A stretch of 64,000 nt of DNA, taken from the NCBI GenBank assembly GCA_030067835.1, contig CP092441.1, positions 1,674,001 through 1,738,000 of the forward strand, given 5' to 3'. The notes under the pieces were generated by a model. The model made no database searches, was not told the DNA's origin, and saw only the letters and a list, made by a program, of their open reading frames with translations. Positions 45,541 to 53,585 of the stretch are shown piece after piece; position 1 is the first letter of the stretch; every line of letters begins with the position of its first letter. A program made the position numbers and the translations under genes. The DNA is from Chakrabartyella piscis (GTDB taxonomy: Bacteria > Bacillota > Clostridia > Lachnospirales > Anaerotignaceae).

Positions 45541-45569
45541 AGTTTACCACAAATTCATATAAGTAGCAA
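45541..45569 (-). promoter_or_regulatory. Probable promoter of the ABC-F gene
   Basis: On the - strand, TTGCTA (45564-45569) and TAAACT (45541-45546) are spaced 17 nt. The ~90-nt leader has short hairpins (AAGCA..TGCTT; GAAG..CTTC). Some ABC-F genes use leader attenuation, but no terminator stem with a T-run was seen here. Confidence 0.5.
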
Positions 45570-45627
45570 GAAATCCTATTAAAAATCAAAAAAACGCAAT
45601 ATAATAAACGAAATTCCGATCAATTTA

Positions 45628-45654
45628 TTGACAATATATATATATATATATAAT
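45628..45654 (+). promoter_or_regulatory. Promoter with a (TA)9 spacer before the surface protein
   Basis: A consensus TTGACA at 45628-45633 is followed by (AT)9 with a final A (45634-45652), and then AT. The end of the repeat forms TATAAT at 45649-45654. The spacer is 15 nt in this sequence, and one extra TA would make it the optimal 17. Length changes by replication slippage could therefore switch transcription. See findings. Confidence 0.65.
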
Positions 45655-45697
45655 TAAATTAATTTTTTAATGCAAACCGCCTAAATTATAGAAGAAG

Positions 45698-45747
45698 AAA
45701 GGAGTTATACTATTTTTTGTGTCAAATAGTATAAAAAGTAAAACATT
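45698..45747 (+). promoter_or_regulatory. Shine-Dalgarno site separated from the ATG by an 11-bp hairpin
   Basis: AAAGGAG at 45698-45704 is directly followed by TTATACTATTT (45705-45715) and its perfect complement AAATAGTATAA (45724-45734), with an 8-nt loop. The ATG is at 45748. If the hairpin folds, the effective distance is about 13 nt; if not, it is 43 nt. A stop codon in frame at 45739 excludes an upstream start. Confidence 0.7.
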
Positions 45748-47502
45748 ATGAAAAATTTTTTAACAGCTCTATGCTTCACCTTAGTTTTTTCGTGTACCAT
45801 TTTTTCTACAGCTTTTGCTGCAGACATTTCAAAAGATACAACATTAACCTATGCTCCCGAAGCCTATGAAACGGCATACAGGTCATTTACAACCGAGAAC
45901 TTAACCAATATAGATGTTGCGATCCCCGAAGATGCAACCGAAATTGCTGTAGATGCCATTGATTATATTACAACTTCTTTCACAATGGAATGGGATGAAT
46001 TGATAACTCCTATAAAAGATGGCTTTTGTGAATCAGGTTTCACAGAAACAGTTTTAACGGATGCAAATAATGAAAACGAATATCACTATGAAAAAGATGG
46101 ATTAAATTTCATTATATTAAGTAAGACTGCGTCCCAAAAAGTTATTTTTGAAAGTGGTATTGTTTATGTTGTACGCTATTACATAGAGCCTACCGATATA
46201 GATATTCAGGTAAATGAAACACCAGAAACAGCTTCTACTGAAAAAGTATATTTCGAAAAGAAAAATGAATATATCGAAGGACAGTTTACTGATGTACCCA
46301 GCACTGCTTGGTATGCCAATAGTGTTGAAAATGTATATGAATTAGGTTTGATGAGTGGTAGTAGTGAAAATACTTTCAATCCAACAGGAAATGTTACAGT
46401 AGCCGAAACAATCGTTTTGGCATCTCGTTTGCACCAAGTATATAATACTATCAATTATGATTTTTCTTCCACTACAACTTGGTATCAACCTTATATCGAT
46501 TATGCTACAGAATATTCTATTATCAATAGTAATCAATTCTCTGATTATAAAGCTGCCATTAGCCGTGGTGACTTTGCTCTTGTTTTAGTAAGTGCACTTC
46601 CAGAAGAAGCACTTGTAGCTATTAATAAGATTGAAGACAAATCCATACCTGATGTAGAAACAAGCAGTAATTATTACAATGCTGTATATACACTTTATCG
46701 TGCAGGTATTTTATCTGGAAATGATTCTTCAGGCGCATATACTCCAGATACCTCTATACAACGTTCTGCAACTGCATCCATTATTACTAGGATTGCAGAT
46801 GAATCCTTGCGTACATCAAATACCCTTGAATATGTTGTATTACCAACTGGCATTTCATTAGATAAATCAAATACAACACTTAGTACTAATCAATCAGTAA
46901 ATGTAAGCGTTATATTTTCACAAGATAACATAACAGATTCTTCTGTTACATGGACCAGTTCTAATTCTGCGGTAGCAACAGTAAATCAATATGGTGTTGT
47001 ATCTGGCGTTTCAAATGGAGAAGCTATTATTACAGCAACCACAAGCAACGGTTTATCCGCAAGTTGTGTTATCACTGCAGAGGCTCCTGATTATAGTGGA
47101 TGGTGCGTAAATGCCTTATCATATCTATATAAATCTGCAAAACTACCAAGTTCAATTGTAGTAAATTCTATGTATGCAGGAACATATGAAAGAAGTGACT
47201 ATAATACCTATGAAAGTGGTGAATATATCGCTGTTGTTATCAATATTTCTGGTGCAAATTCGTTCGGTGGAACTGTAAGCCAAGATTTCATTGCTATTTT
47301 TAATGAAAATGCAGGGACTGCAATCTATGATTTATATGGCACAGGCGAATTTAATTCAGAATATTATTATGGTTCTAAATCATTAGAAGGAATTGAAATG
47401 AAAATTGAAGCCTTGTATTTACTACAGGATAAATATAAATTATTTGCTAATTATAAAAATGATACAATAATAGCTGTTGCAAAAGCAACAGTAGGTTTAT
47501 AA
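45748..47502 (+). CDS. S-layer-homology surface protein with an Ig-like domain
   Basis: A 584-residue secreted protein. A Sec signal peptide (about 1-24) ends at STAFA-AD. Residues 25-170 are unrecognised. Three SLH modules follow at about 175-355 (FTDVPSTAWYANSVENVYELG, TWYQPYIDYATEYSII, IPDVETSSNYYNAVYTLYRAG); SLH modules bind pyruvylated secondary wall polymers. A Big_2-like Ig domain spans about 366-455 (GISLDKSNTTLSTNQSVNVSV...VTWTSSNSAVATV). The last ~125 residues, with YSGWCVNALSYLYKSAKLP, are unassigned. No sortase signal is present. It is a single gene with its own unusual promoter and leader and a strong terminator. Confidence 0.88.
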   Translation: MKNFLTALCFTLVFSCTIFSTAFAADISKDTTLTYAPEAYETAYRSFTTENLTNIDVAIPEDATEIAVDAIDYITTSFTMEWDELITPIKDGFCESGFTETVLTDANNENEYHYEKDGLNFIILSKTASQKVIFESGIVYVVRYYIEPTDIDIQVNETPETASTEKVYFEKKNEYIEGQFTDVPSTAWYANSVENVYELGLMSGSSENTFNPTGNVTVAETIVLASRLHQVYNTINYDFSSTTTWYQPYIDYATEYSIINSNQFSDYKAAISRGDFALVLVSALPEEALVAINKIEDKSIPDVETSSNYYNAVYTLYRAGILSGNDSSGAYTPDTSIQRSATASIITRIADESLRTSNTLEYVVLPTGISLDKSNTTLSTNQSVNVSVIFSQDNITDSSVTWTSSNSAVATVNQYGVVSGVSNGEAIITATTSNGLSASCVITAEAPDYSGWCVNALSYLYKSAKLPSSIVVNSMYAGTYERSDYNTYESGEYIAVVINISGANSFGGTVSQDFIAIFNENAGTAIYDLYGTGEFNSEYYYGSKSLEGIEMKIEALYLLQDKYKLFANYKNDTIIAVAKATVGL

Positions 47503-47513
47503 TAGACTACTAA

Positions 47514-47557
47514 AAAGACGGACTAGTTAATAGAAATTAATAAGTCCGTCTTTCTAA
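47514..47557 (+). terminator. Intrinsic terminator after the surface-protein gene
   Basis: AAAGACGGACT (47514-47524) pairs perfectly with AGTCCGTCTTT (47543-47553). The right arm ends in TTT. Confidence 0.85.
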
Positions 47558-47570
47558 TTACATATATCTT

Positions 47571-47594
47571 TTCGCAAAAGTTACGTTTTGCGAA
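47571..47594. other. Unassigned 9-bp inverted repeat
   Basis: TTCGCAAAA (47571-47579) and TTTTGCGAA (47586-47594) are exact complements around GTTACG. No T-run follows, and it lies between two convergent genes. It could be a spare terminator or a protein-binding palindrome. Confidence 0.4.
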
Positions 47595-47747
47595 TATTTA
47601 CAAATACTGCTATTTATGGATATCAAATCTGTCTCTTTGCATCCATCTGGGATTCGTAACAATCGCTATAGCAAAATTCAGTCTTTCTACAAAAAAATAA
47701 CAAAACCAAACGTATTCAGTCTTGTCATTTTTTATTTGAATTTATTT

Positions 47748-50660
47748 TTATGGATTTAATTTTTTTACTTCTGTAAAGTATTCTGCATTTGTCAAAAGTT
47801 TTTGTTCATTGCCAATGGAACAAATATTTTCGGTTGCAACAATATCTGCAATCAAATCTGAAAATTCTTGAATATCTTGGCTGGTTGTAGATAAAATTTC
47901 AGCTCGTATAGAATCCTTCATATCATAGGTCAAATTCTGATAAACCATAGCTATGGATTCATTCAATAAATCTATATTATTTTTTGGTTGATCCAAACGA
48001 TTCATGGTTCCTAGGATGTATTTTTGCAAATCTCTATCAGAACCTACAAACCCTTTCAAATCTTCAGGCAACCCTTTGTATACATCATAGGTTTCTGTGA
48101 TATTTGGGTCTCTATAAGAAAAGAAATAAGCCAAACCATTGTATTGGAAATTGCAACCGCCACCATATGCGCCACCTTGTACACGAACTTTATTCCAGAT
48201 ATATTCTTGATTTAAAATTGTTCGCAAAACCTGAATCTTTCCATTAAATTCGTGACCATATTCTTTGAAATTGGCAGATACTATATTATATTGCACTGCA
48301 CTATCACAGGTAAAAGCAAGTTTCTCTGGTTGTAAATCAAATGCATATTCTTGCTTTTTACCATCACCTTTTGGTAATTTTGCAATCATTGCTTGTATTT
48401 CTGCTACAACTGCACCATGCAAATCAGATTCTGTTCCAATAGAAACATTGACATTACTTTGCGTGAATAGCATTTCCACTGTTTTCTTGAGTTTTGCAAT
48501 GATTTCATCTGCTGTTTCATCAAAATTCTTTTCTGTTTCGCATAGGAATTGGAAATATTGAATTCCTGAAACAGCTTGATTGATTTGACCTGCATATGTC
48601 AACCTACTGGTGCTATAATGAATTGCTTCTGTGTGCAAATGGTTTAAAATGCTATTTTCGCCATTGATTTTAGATGCTTTGATGAGCTTTCCTAGGTTTT
48701 CCTTTTCATCAAATTGAGTTTCCAAAATAATGTTAGACAACAACTCTATAGCACTTGATAAATCTTCTTTTAGGAATTTGAAATCAAAGGTTATGAAAGA
48801 TTCATAGTCCGTTACGCTCCTAGAAAAGATATCGTGTTTGACTTGGAAACCGCCTGTCAATTGATTCATTGCAATTGGAAGTTCTGCAAAACCATATTTT
48901 TTTGTATCCAATCTACCCAACAATTCAGTCAACAACCCAAGATATGGCAACAATTCCACTGGTAATACATTTGTATCAAAATGAACCTTTCCATATACAA
49001 TGCCATTGCTGTTCATTGGTACAAATACTTCGGTGCACTCCTCTACTCTACTCACTTCATATGGTATTCTAGTTGCTGTTGCGCTGACTTGAGAAATATC
49101 CAAAATTGGAATTTTACAAAGGTTTTCAGGTGTATCTTCCTGCGTTTGGAAACGATCCAACATTGCCTTTTCATCTGCAATTTGTTGCAAATCCACATCG
49201 GTTAAACTCTTTCTTTTATCTTTCAAGCGTAATTTCTCTTCTGCAAGTTCTTTTTCACCTTTATCCAATTCTCCATGAAATACCAACAAACTTTTCTTTT
49301 CATTGGTCAAGAACAAATCAGAAATCAAATTTTTCCAAGGATATTCAGGTGATTTTATGATTTCAAGAATACGCAAAGAATGCAATCGATCCAATGGATT
49401 TACACCATATAACCAATTTTTCATGACATTCATGCCATAAATCAAACCCTTTGGTGTACTACCATAATTTTCTTCCTTCAAAAGGAATTCCAATCTTCTA
49501 ATGCTGCTGACAAGCAATTCATCATCAAAACCATTGGTAACCATATCTTCCAAAACAGAAACAATGGTATTTTTGAAATCATCTATTTTATCAATTTCGC
49601 AATTTTTACCTACAATGCTAAATGTCATTTCATATGCAGAAGAATCAAACCAACCTTCCACTTCTTCACAAATTCCAGCATCAATCAAAGCTTTTTTCAC
49701 TGGTGAAGCATTGGTTTCCATGAGCACATAAGTCAAAATGCGTATCGCCATCACAAGAGCTGGATCTGTTGACTTACCTACATTGAATGTATAGGTCAAA
49801 TATCCTGTTTCTGTATTCTCAATATCATCCACAGAAAACGTATCAAATTGTACTTCTTGCACAGGCATTGTGTCTACTTCTTTGATTTCTGGCAAATTTG
49901 TAATGGCATCAAAATTACTCAAATATTCCCCATCAATATGTGCCAAACATCTTTCCAAATCCATATCTCCATAGAGATACAAATAGGAATTTGAAGGATG
50001 ATAATAGGTTCTATGGAAATCCAGAAATGCTTCATATGTTAAGTCTGGTATATATGTAGGATGTCCACCTGATTCGTAGCCATAAACGGTATCGCCAAAC
50101 ATTTTTTCTGCAATGACTCCACTCAATTTGCTTTCTGGATCAGACAAAGCACCTTTCATTTCGTTGTACACTACCCCTGTGATATCCAAAGACTCTGTTT
50201 CTTCATTATATACATATCTCCAGCCTTCTTGGAGAAAAATTTCCTTTTGTTTGTAGATATTTGGATAAAAAACAGCGTCCAAATACACATCCATCAAATT
50301 ATGCAAATCATCTTCATTGCAGCTGGCAACTGGATACATGGTTTTATCAGAAAAGGTCATTGCATTTAGGAATGTATTCAAAGATCCCTTTGCCAACTCA
50401 TTGAATGGGTCTTTTACATCATATTTTCTGGAGCCACATAAAACAGAATGTTCCAGAATATGTGGTGTTCCTTGGTGGTCAGCTGGTGGTGTTTTAAAGG
50501 AAACAGAAAAGACTTTGTTGTCATCTTCTGATTGAATATAGCATAGTTTTGCACCACTTTTTGTATGTTCCATTATATAGCCTGTTCCGTGTAGATCAGG
50601 CAATTCTTGTTGTTCAAGTATCGTAAATCCGTGTAATTTTGTACCAATTTCTAGGTTCAT
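47748..50660 (-). CDS. M16C-family insulinase-like metallopeptidase
   Basis: A 970-residue zinc peptidase of the presequence-protease (PreP/Cym1-like, M16C) type. The inverted zinc motif HXXEH is at H67-E70-H71 in GTPHILEHSVLCG. The second zinc-ligand Glu is probably in the EMKGALSDPES region (about 167). Four homologous M16 domains span the length, and VRVQGGAYGGGCNFQ near residue 830 carries the conserved Arg/Tyr pair for substrate contact. No signal peptide is seen, so it is likely cytosolic, degrading short peptides. The ATG follows GAAAGGAGG. It is a single-gene unit. Confidence 0.9.
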   Translation of the reverse strand: MNLEIGTKLHGFTILEQQELPDLHGTGYIMEHTKSGAKLCYIQSEDDNKVFSVSFKTPPADHQGTPHILEHSVLCGSRKYDVKDPFNELAKGSLNTFLNAMTFSDKTMYPVASCNEDDLHNLMDVYLDAVFYPNIYKQKEIFLQEGWRYVYNEETESLDITGVVYNEMKGALSDPESKLSGVIAEKMFGDTVYGYESGGHPTYIPDLTYEAFLDFHRTYYHPSNSYLYLYGDMDLERCLAHIDGEYLSNFDAITNLPEIKEVDTMPVQEVQFDTFSVDDIENTETGYLTYTFNVGKSTDPALVMAIRILTYVLMETNASPVKKALIDAGICEEVEGWFDSSAYEMTFSIVGKNCEIDKIDDFKNTIVSVLEDMVTNGFDDELLVSSIRRLEFLLKEENYGSTPKGLIYGMNVMKNWLYGVNPLDRLHSLRILEIIKSPEYPWKNLISDLFLTNEKKSLLVFHGELDKGEKELAEEKLRLKDKRKSLTDVDLQQIADEKAMLDRFQTQEDTPENLCKIPILDISQVSATATRIPYEVSRVEECTEVFVPMNSNGIVYGKVHFDTNVLPVELLPYLGLLTELLGRLDTKKYGFAELPIAMNQLTGGFQVKHDIFSRSVTDYESFITFDFKFLKEDLSSAIELLSNIILETQFDEKENLGKLIKASKINGENSILNHLHTEAIHYSTSRLTYAGQINQAVSGIQYFQFLCETEKNFDETADEIIAKLKKTVEMLFTQSNVNVSIGTESDLHGAVVAEIQAMIAKLPKGDGKKQEYAFDLQPEKLAFTCDSAVQYNIVSANFKEYGHEFNGKIQVLRTILNQEYIWNKVRVQGGAYGGGCNFQYNGLAYFFSYRDPNITETYDVYKGLPEDLKGFVGSDRDLQKYILGTMNRLDQPKNNIDLLNESIAMVYQNLTYDMKDSIRAEILSTTSQDIQEFSDLIADIVATENICSIGNEQKLLTNAEYFTEVKKLNP

Positions 50661-50733
50661 AAGAAACCTCCTTTCAAAAGTAGTATAAGTATATCATATT
50701 TTGTAAAAAAAACAAATAAATATTCAATTAGCG

Positions 50734-50771
50734 TTGACTAAGTTTGTTTGTGTAGTTTATAATAATTATCA
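50734..50771 (+). promoter_or_regulatory. Rubrerythrin promoter with a PerR-like box
   Basis: TTGACT (50734-50739) and TATAAT (50758-50763), spaced 18 nt. Overlapping the -10 box is TTATAATAATTATCA at 50757-50771, which differs from the PerR consensus TTATAATNATTATAA at one base. A regulator bound there would block transcription. Confidence 0.75.
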
Positions 50772-50842
50772 AGTAACAAGTAATATTTCAAACAAAATCG
50801 ATATAGAATCTAAATTATACTTATTCCAAGGAGGAAAAAACT

Positions 50843-51385
50843 ATGAAAAAATTTGTATGTAACGTATGTGGTTATGTTCACGAAGGCGACGCTGCTCCTG
50901 CAGAATGTCCAGTATGTCACGTTGGTGCTGATAAATTCTCCGAACAATCTGGCGAATTGTCTTGGGCTGCAGAACACGTTGTAGGTGTTGCTCAAGGTTC
51001 TAGTGAAGATATCATGGCTGATTTGAGAGCTAACTTTGAAGGTGAATGTACTGAAGTTGGTATGTACTTGGCTATGGCTCGTGTTGCTCATAGAGAAGGC
51101 TATCCAGAAGTTGGTATGTACTATGAAAAAGCTGCTTGGGAAGAAGCAGAACATGCTGCTAAATTTGCTGAACTTTTGGGTGAAGTGATCACAGACTCCA
51201 CAAAGAAAAACTTGGAACTTCGTGTTGCTGCTGAAAATGGTGCTACAGCTGGTAAATTTGACCTTGCTAAACGTGCTAAAGCTGCTAACTTGGATGCAAT
51301 CCACGATACAGTTCACGAAATGGGTAGAGATGAAGCTCGTCACGGTAAAGCTTTCTTGGGCTTGTTGAACAGATACTTCGGTTAA
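50843..51385 (+). CDS. Reverse rubrerythrin (rubredoxin domain at the N-terminus)
   Basis: A 180-residue diiron peroxidase. An N-terminal rubredoxin-like [Fe(SCys)4] site uses C6, C9, C22 and C25 ([16 protein letters not shown]). A four-helix ferritin-like domain follows with diiron ligands in [21 protein letters not shown] and the later [12 protein letters not shown]. The rubredoxin-first order defines reverse rubrerythrin of Clostridia, which reduces hydrogen peroxide with NAD(P)H via partner reductases. The PerR-like box upstream fits peroxide induction. AAGGAGG precedes the ATG, and a strong terminator follows. Codon use is typical of a highly expressed gene. Confidence 0.93.
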   Translation: MKKFVCNVCGYVHEGDAAPAECPVCHVGADKFSEQSGELSWAAEHVVGVAQGSSEDIMADLRANFEGECTEVGMYLAMARVAHREGYPEVGMYYEKAAWEEAEHAAKFAELLGEVITDSTKKNLELRVAAENGATAGKFDLAKRAKAANLDAIHDTVHEMGRDEARHGKAFLGLLNRYFG

Positions 51386-51412
51386 TTTCAACCAAATACA
51401 TAAACTACAATT

Positions 51413-51444
51413 CCTGGTATACTCTTGTGTACCAGGTTTTTTTT
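51413..51444 (+). terminator. Intrinsic terminator after rubrerythrin
   Basis: CCTGGTATAC and GTGTACCAGG pair (one G-U) around TCTT, followed by an 8-base T-run. Confidence 0.88.
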
Positions 51445-51560
51445 GCCATTTACTGCTCTGCTGCTGTCTTTGTATCATCATCCTTCTTGAGCGAAAAGAA
51501 AAGATTTTATCTCTTTATTTATAATACTATACATAGTTTGATTATGGTAAACTAATATAC

Positions 51561-51593
51561 AAAGCAAAAGCGATATCCTTTTGAGATACCGCC
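51561..51593 (-). terminator. Intrinsic terminator of the M23 hydrolase gene
   Basis: On the - strand, GGCGGTATC and GATATCGC form the stem around TCAAAAG, followed by TTTTGCTTT. Confidence 0.7.
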
Positions 51594-51606
51594 TTTTGTC
51601 TTATTT

Positions 51607-52782
51607 TTAATAGGATACGTTTGCAACTCCAAGATATGGTTCTGGATTCACATAAGTTCCATTTTCCAAAACTGAGAAGTGACAATGGTTACCTGTTGAC
51701 ATACCCGTACTACCACATTCAGCAACTTGCTGACCTCTTGATACCATATCACCAACACTTACATTCAATGCTGAGTTATGACCATACAATGTTGTCAAAC
51801 CGCCACCATGATCAATGATAATGGTATATCCATAACCATTCATCCAACCAGAATATGTAATCTTACCTGCTTCTGCTGCAACAATGGCTGCACCATAGGA
51901 TGCTGGAATATCATATCCACTATGGGATTCCCATTTCCCAGTGACAGGATTGGTTCTTTGTACGAAACCACTGCTCAAACTGGTGCTTGCTGCTGATTTG
52001 GAAGGAACTGGCCAGCCTAAGCTACCATCACCTGTATAATATGGTGTAGAGCTTGTGCTTGCTTGTGCAATCAAATTCATAACCTCTCTATCAGCACTTT
52101 CAAATGCAGCAATCATTTCTTCTTGTTTCGCAACATCGTTTTCATAAGAACGCATCAATGCTTCTTTTTCTGCCAATAAGCTATACATTTCATTTACTTT
52201 AGATTGCTGTTCCGATACAACATCTGCTTGTGCTGCTCTATTTTCATCAATAATCTCCATATCTTCCTGAATTTGTGCTTGGATTTCTTGGAGTTTATTC
52301 AACGCTTCTTTATCAAACAACATAATGTCATTGACATATTGCATACGCAGGAACAAATCACTGAAACTTTCTGATTCCAGAAGAATTTCCAAGTATCCTG
52401 TAGACCCTTTTTCTTGCAAATACCGAAGTCTAGCAGACAACAATTCAAATTGTTCTTCACGTTCCACCATATTTTGTTCCAATTGTTCTTCGGCTGTTGC
52501 CAAATTGGATTCTAAAATATTCAATTGTGTTTCAGCAGCTGTCAATTCTGATTGCAAACTACGATATACAGCATCCACAGCATTGATTTCTTCTTCCACT
52601 GAAGCTTGTTTGGTTTCCAATGCTTCAATTTCTGCTTTTGCTGCTGCTGTTTGTGCTGCCAATTCTGTTCGTTGCGCTTCCAACTCTGCTACTGTTGCTG
52701 CTCCAACGAAATTTGTACTGGTTGTACCTATTGTTATGACCATCGCCAAAGCTATGGTTGCTAATTTTTTCAATTTAAACAT
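51607..52782 (-). CDS. PcsB-like coiled-coil M23 peptidoglycan hydrolase
   Basis: A 391-residue exported protein. The signal peptide is about 1-28 (LATIALAMVITIGTTSTNFVGAA). A long coiled coil (about 30-235, rich in Glu, Ala, Gln) is typical of PcsB/EnvC proteins that are controlled by FtsEX. A short Ser/Thr linker precedes a C-terminal LytM (M23) domain starting at GWPVPS. Zinc ligands are visible as SHSGYDI (His, Asp) and GNHCHFSV (HxH), so it is likely catalytically active, unlike some PcsB relatives with CHAP domains. It probably splits the septum during division. FtsEX is not in the window. Confidence 0.88.
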   Translation of the reverse strand: MFKLKKLATIALAMVITIGTTSTNFVGAATVAELEAQRTELAAQTAAAKAEIEALETKQASVEEEINAVDAVYRSLQSELTAAETQLNILESNLATAEEQLEQNMVEREEQFELLSARLRYLQEKGSTGYLEILLESESFSDLFLRMQYVNDIMLFDKEALNKLQEIQAQIQEDMEIIDENRAAQADVVSEQQSKVNEMYSLLAEKEALMRSYENDVAKQEEMIAAFESADREVMNLIAQASTSSTPYYTGDGSLGWPVPSKSAASTSLSSGFVQRTNPVTGKWESHSGYDIPASYGAAIVAAEAGKITYSGWMNGYGYTIIIDHGGGLTTLYGHNSALNVSVGDMVSRGQQVAECGSTGMSTGNHCHFSVLENGTYVNPEPYLGVANVSY

Positions 52783-52814
52783 AAAAAACTCCTTTAATCC
52801 CCATAATATATATA

Positions 52815-52842
52815 ATTATACAGGATTTTCGATAATTTTCAA
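52815..52842 (-). promoter_or_regulatory. Promoter of the M23 hydrolase gene
   Basis: On the - strand, TTGAAA (52837-52842) and TATAAT (52815-52820) are spaced 16 nt, with AAAGGAG before the ATG at 52782. Confidence 0.7.
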
Positions 52843-52871
52843 TGGTATTTTCAAATTTTAATGTACAGATT

Positions 52872-53531
52872 CTATAGAATATCCAAAATCTTCTTATGAT
52901 TCAAGCGAATCTCATGTGGTTTTTCTTCGCTGCAAATTGTCCACATATAGTCATTTTCTTGACCTGATTGCAAATATACAACAGTTTCTTCATATATAAT
53001 GCTGGATTTCACTTCATTTGTATCCATAACTGTGATTTCTGCAAAAGGAAATGCTAGACCTGCTCCATTCCATTTGGCTATGGATTCTTTTGCTGTCCAA
53101 AGTTGGAAGAAATATTTCTTTTTCTCTGTTTCTGATAAGGTTTCAAAACACTTCATTTCTGTTTTAGAAAGAATTTTATCCAAATGTTTGGGTATCGTTT
53201 CTCTTATCTTTTCAATGTCACAACCGATATTCTTTTGACTGGTGACACATAGAACCACTTCACCTGAATGCGAAATATTGAAGTATATATCATTTCCTAG
53301 GAAATATGGTTTTCCTTTTGGTGTATAGGCTAGTGTTTCTACGTCATAAGACGCATCTTCTTGTTGCAATGCATATTCCAAAAGCAATCCAGCACCAAGT
53401 GATGTTCTTTTTACTTCTTTTTTACGCAACAAAGCAACCTTATCTTGTCTTGTTTTTTTGACATGAGATAACGCTTCATCAAAGATTTCTTCCTTATTTA
53501 GTTGTGTTACATCCAAAATATATGCTTTCAT
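52872..53531 (-). CDS. 4'-phosphopantetheinyl transferase, Sfp type
   Basis: A 219-residue enzyme that attaches the phosphopantetheine arm of CoA to carrier proteins. The two core motifs are clear: IGCDIEKIRE (GxDxE, near residue 110) and FQLWTAKESIAKWNGAGL (W/FxxKE, near 145). An upstream YFNISHSGEVVLC (about 88) binds CoA. The double-domain length is that of the Sfp/AcpT-like class, broader in specificity than AcpS. No polyketide or peptide synthase is in the window, so it may modify the primary ACP or carriers elsewhere. It follows leuS and its terminator. Confidence 0.88.
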   Translation of the reverse strand: MKAYILDVTQLNKEEIFDEALSHVKKTRQDKVALLRKKEVKRTSLGAGLLLEYALQQEDASYDVETLAYTPKGKPYFLGNDIYFNISHSGEVVLCVTSQKNIGCDIEKIRETIPKHLDKILSKTEMKCFETLSETEKKKYFFQLWTAKESIAKWNGAGLAFPFAEITVMDTNEVKSSIIYEETVVYLQSGQENDYMWTICSEEKPHEIRLNHKKILDIL

Positions 53532-53540
53532 ATCATCACC

Positions 53541-53572
53541 AAAAAATTAGGGGCTAACACAAGTTAACCCCC
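53541..53572 (-). terminator. Intrinsic terminator of leuS
   Basis: On the - strand, GGGGGTTAAC and GTTAGCCCC form the stem, followed by TAATTTTTT. It lies between leuS and the phosphopantetheinyl transferase gene. Confidence 0.75.
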
Positions 53573-53585
53573 AACATGAATTTTA

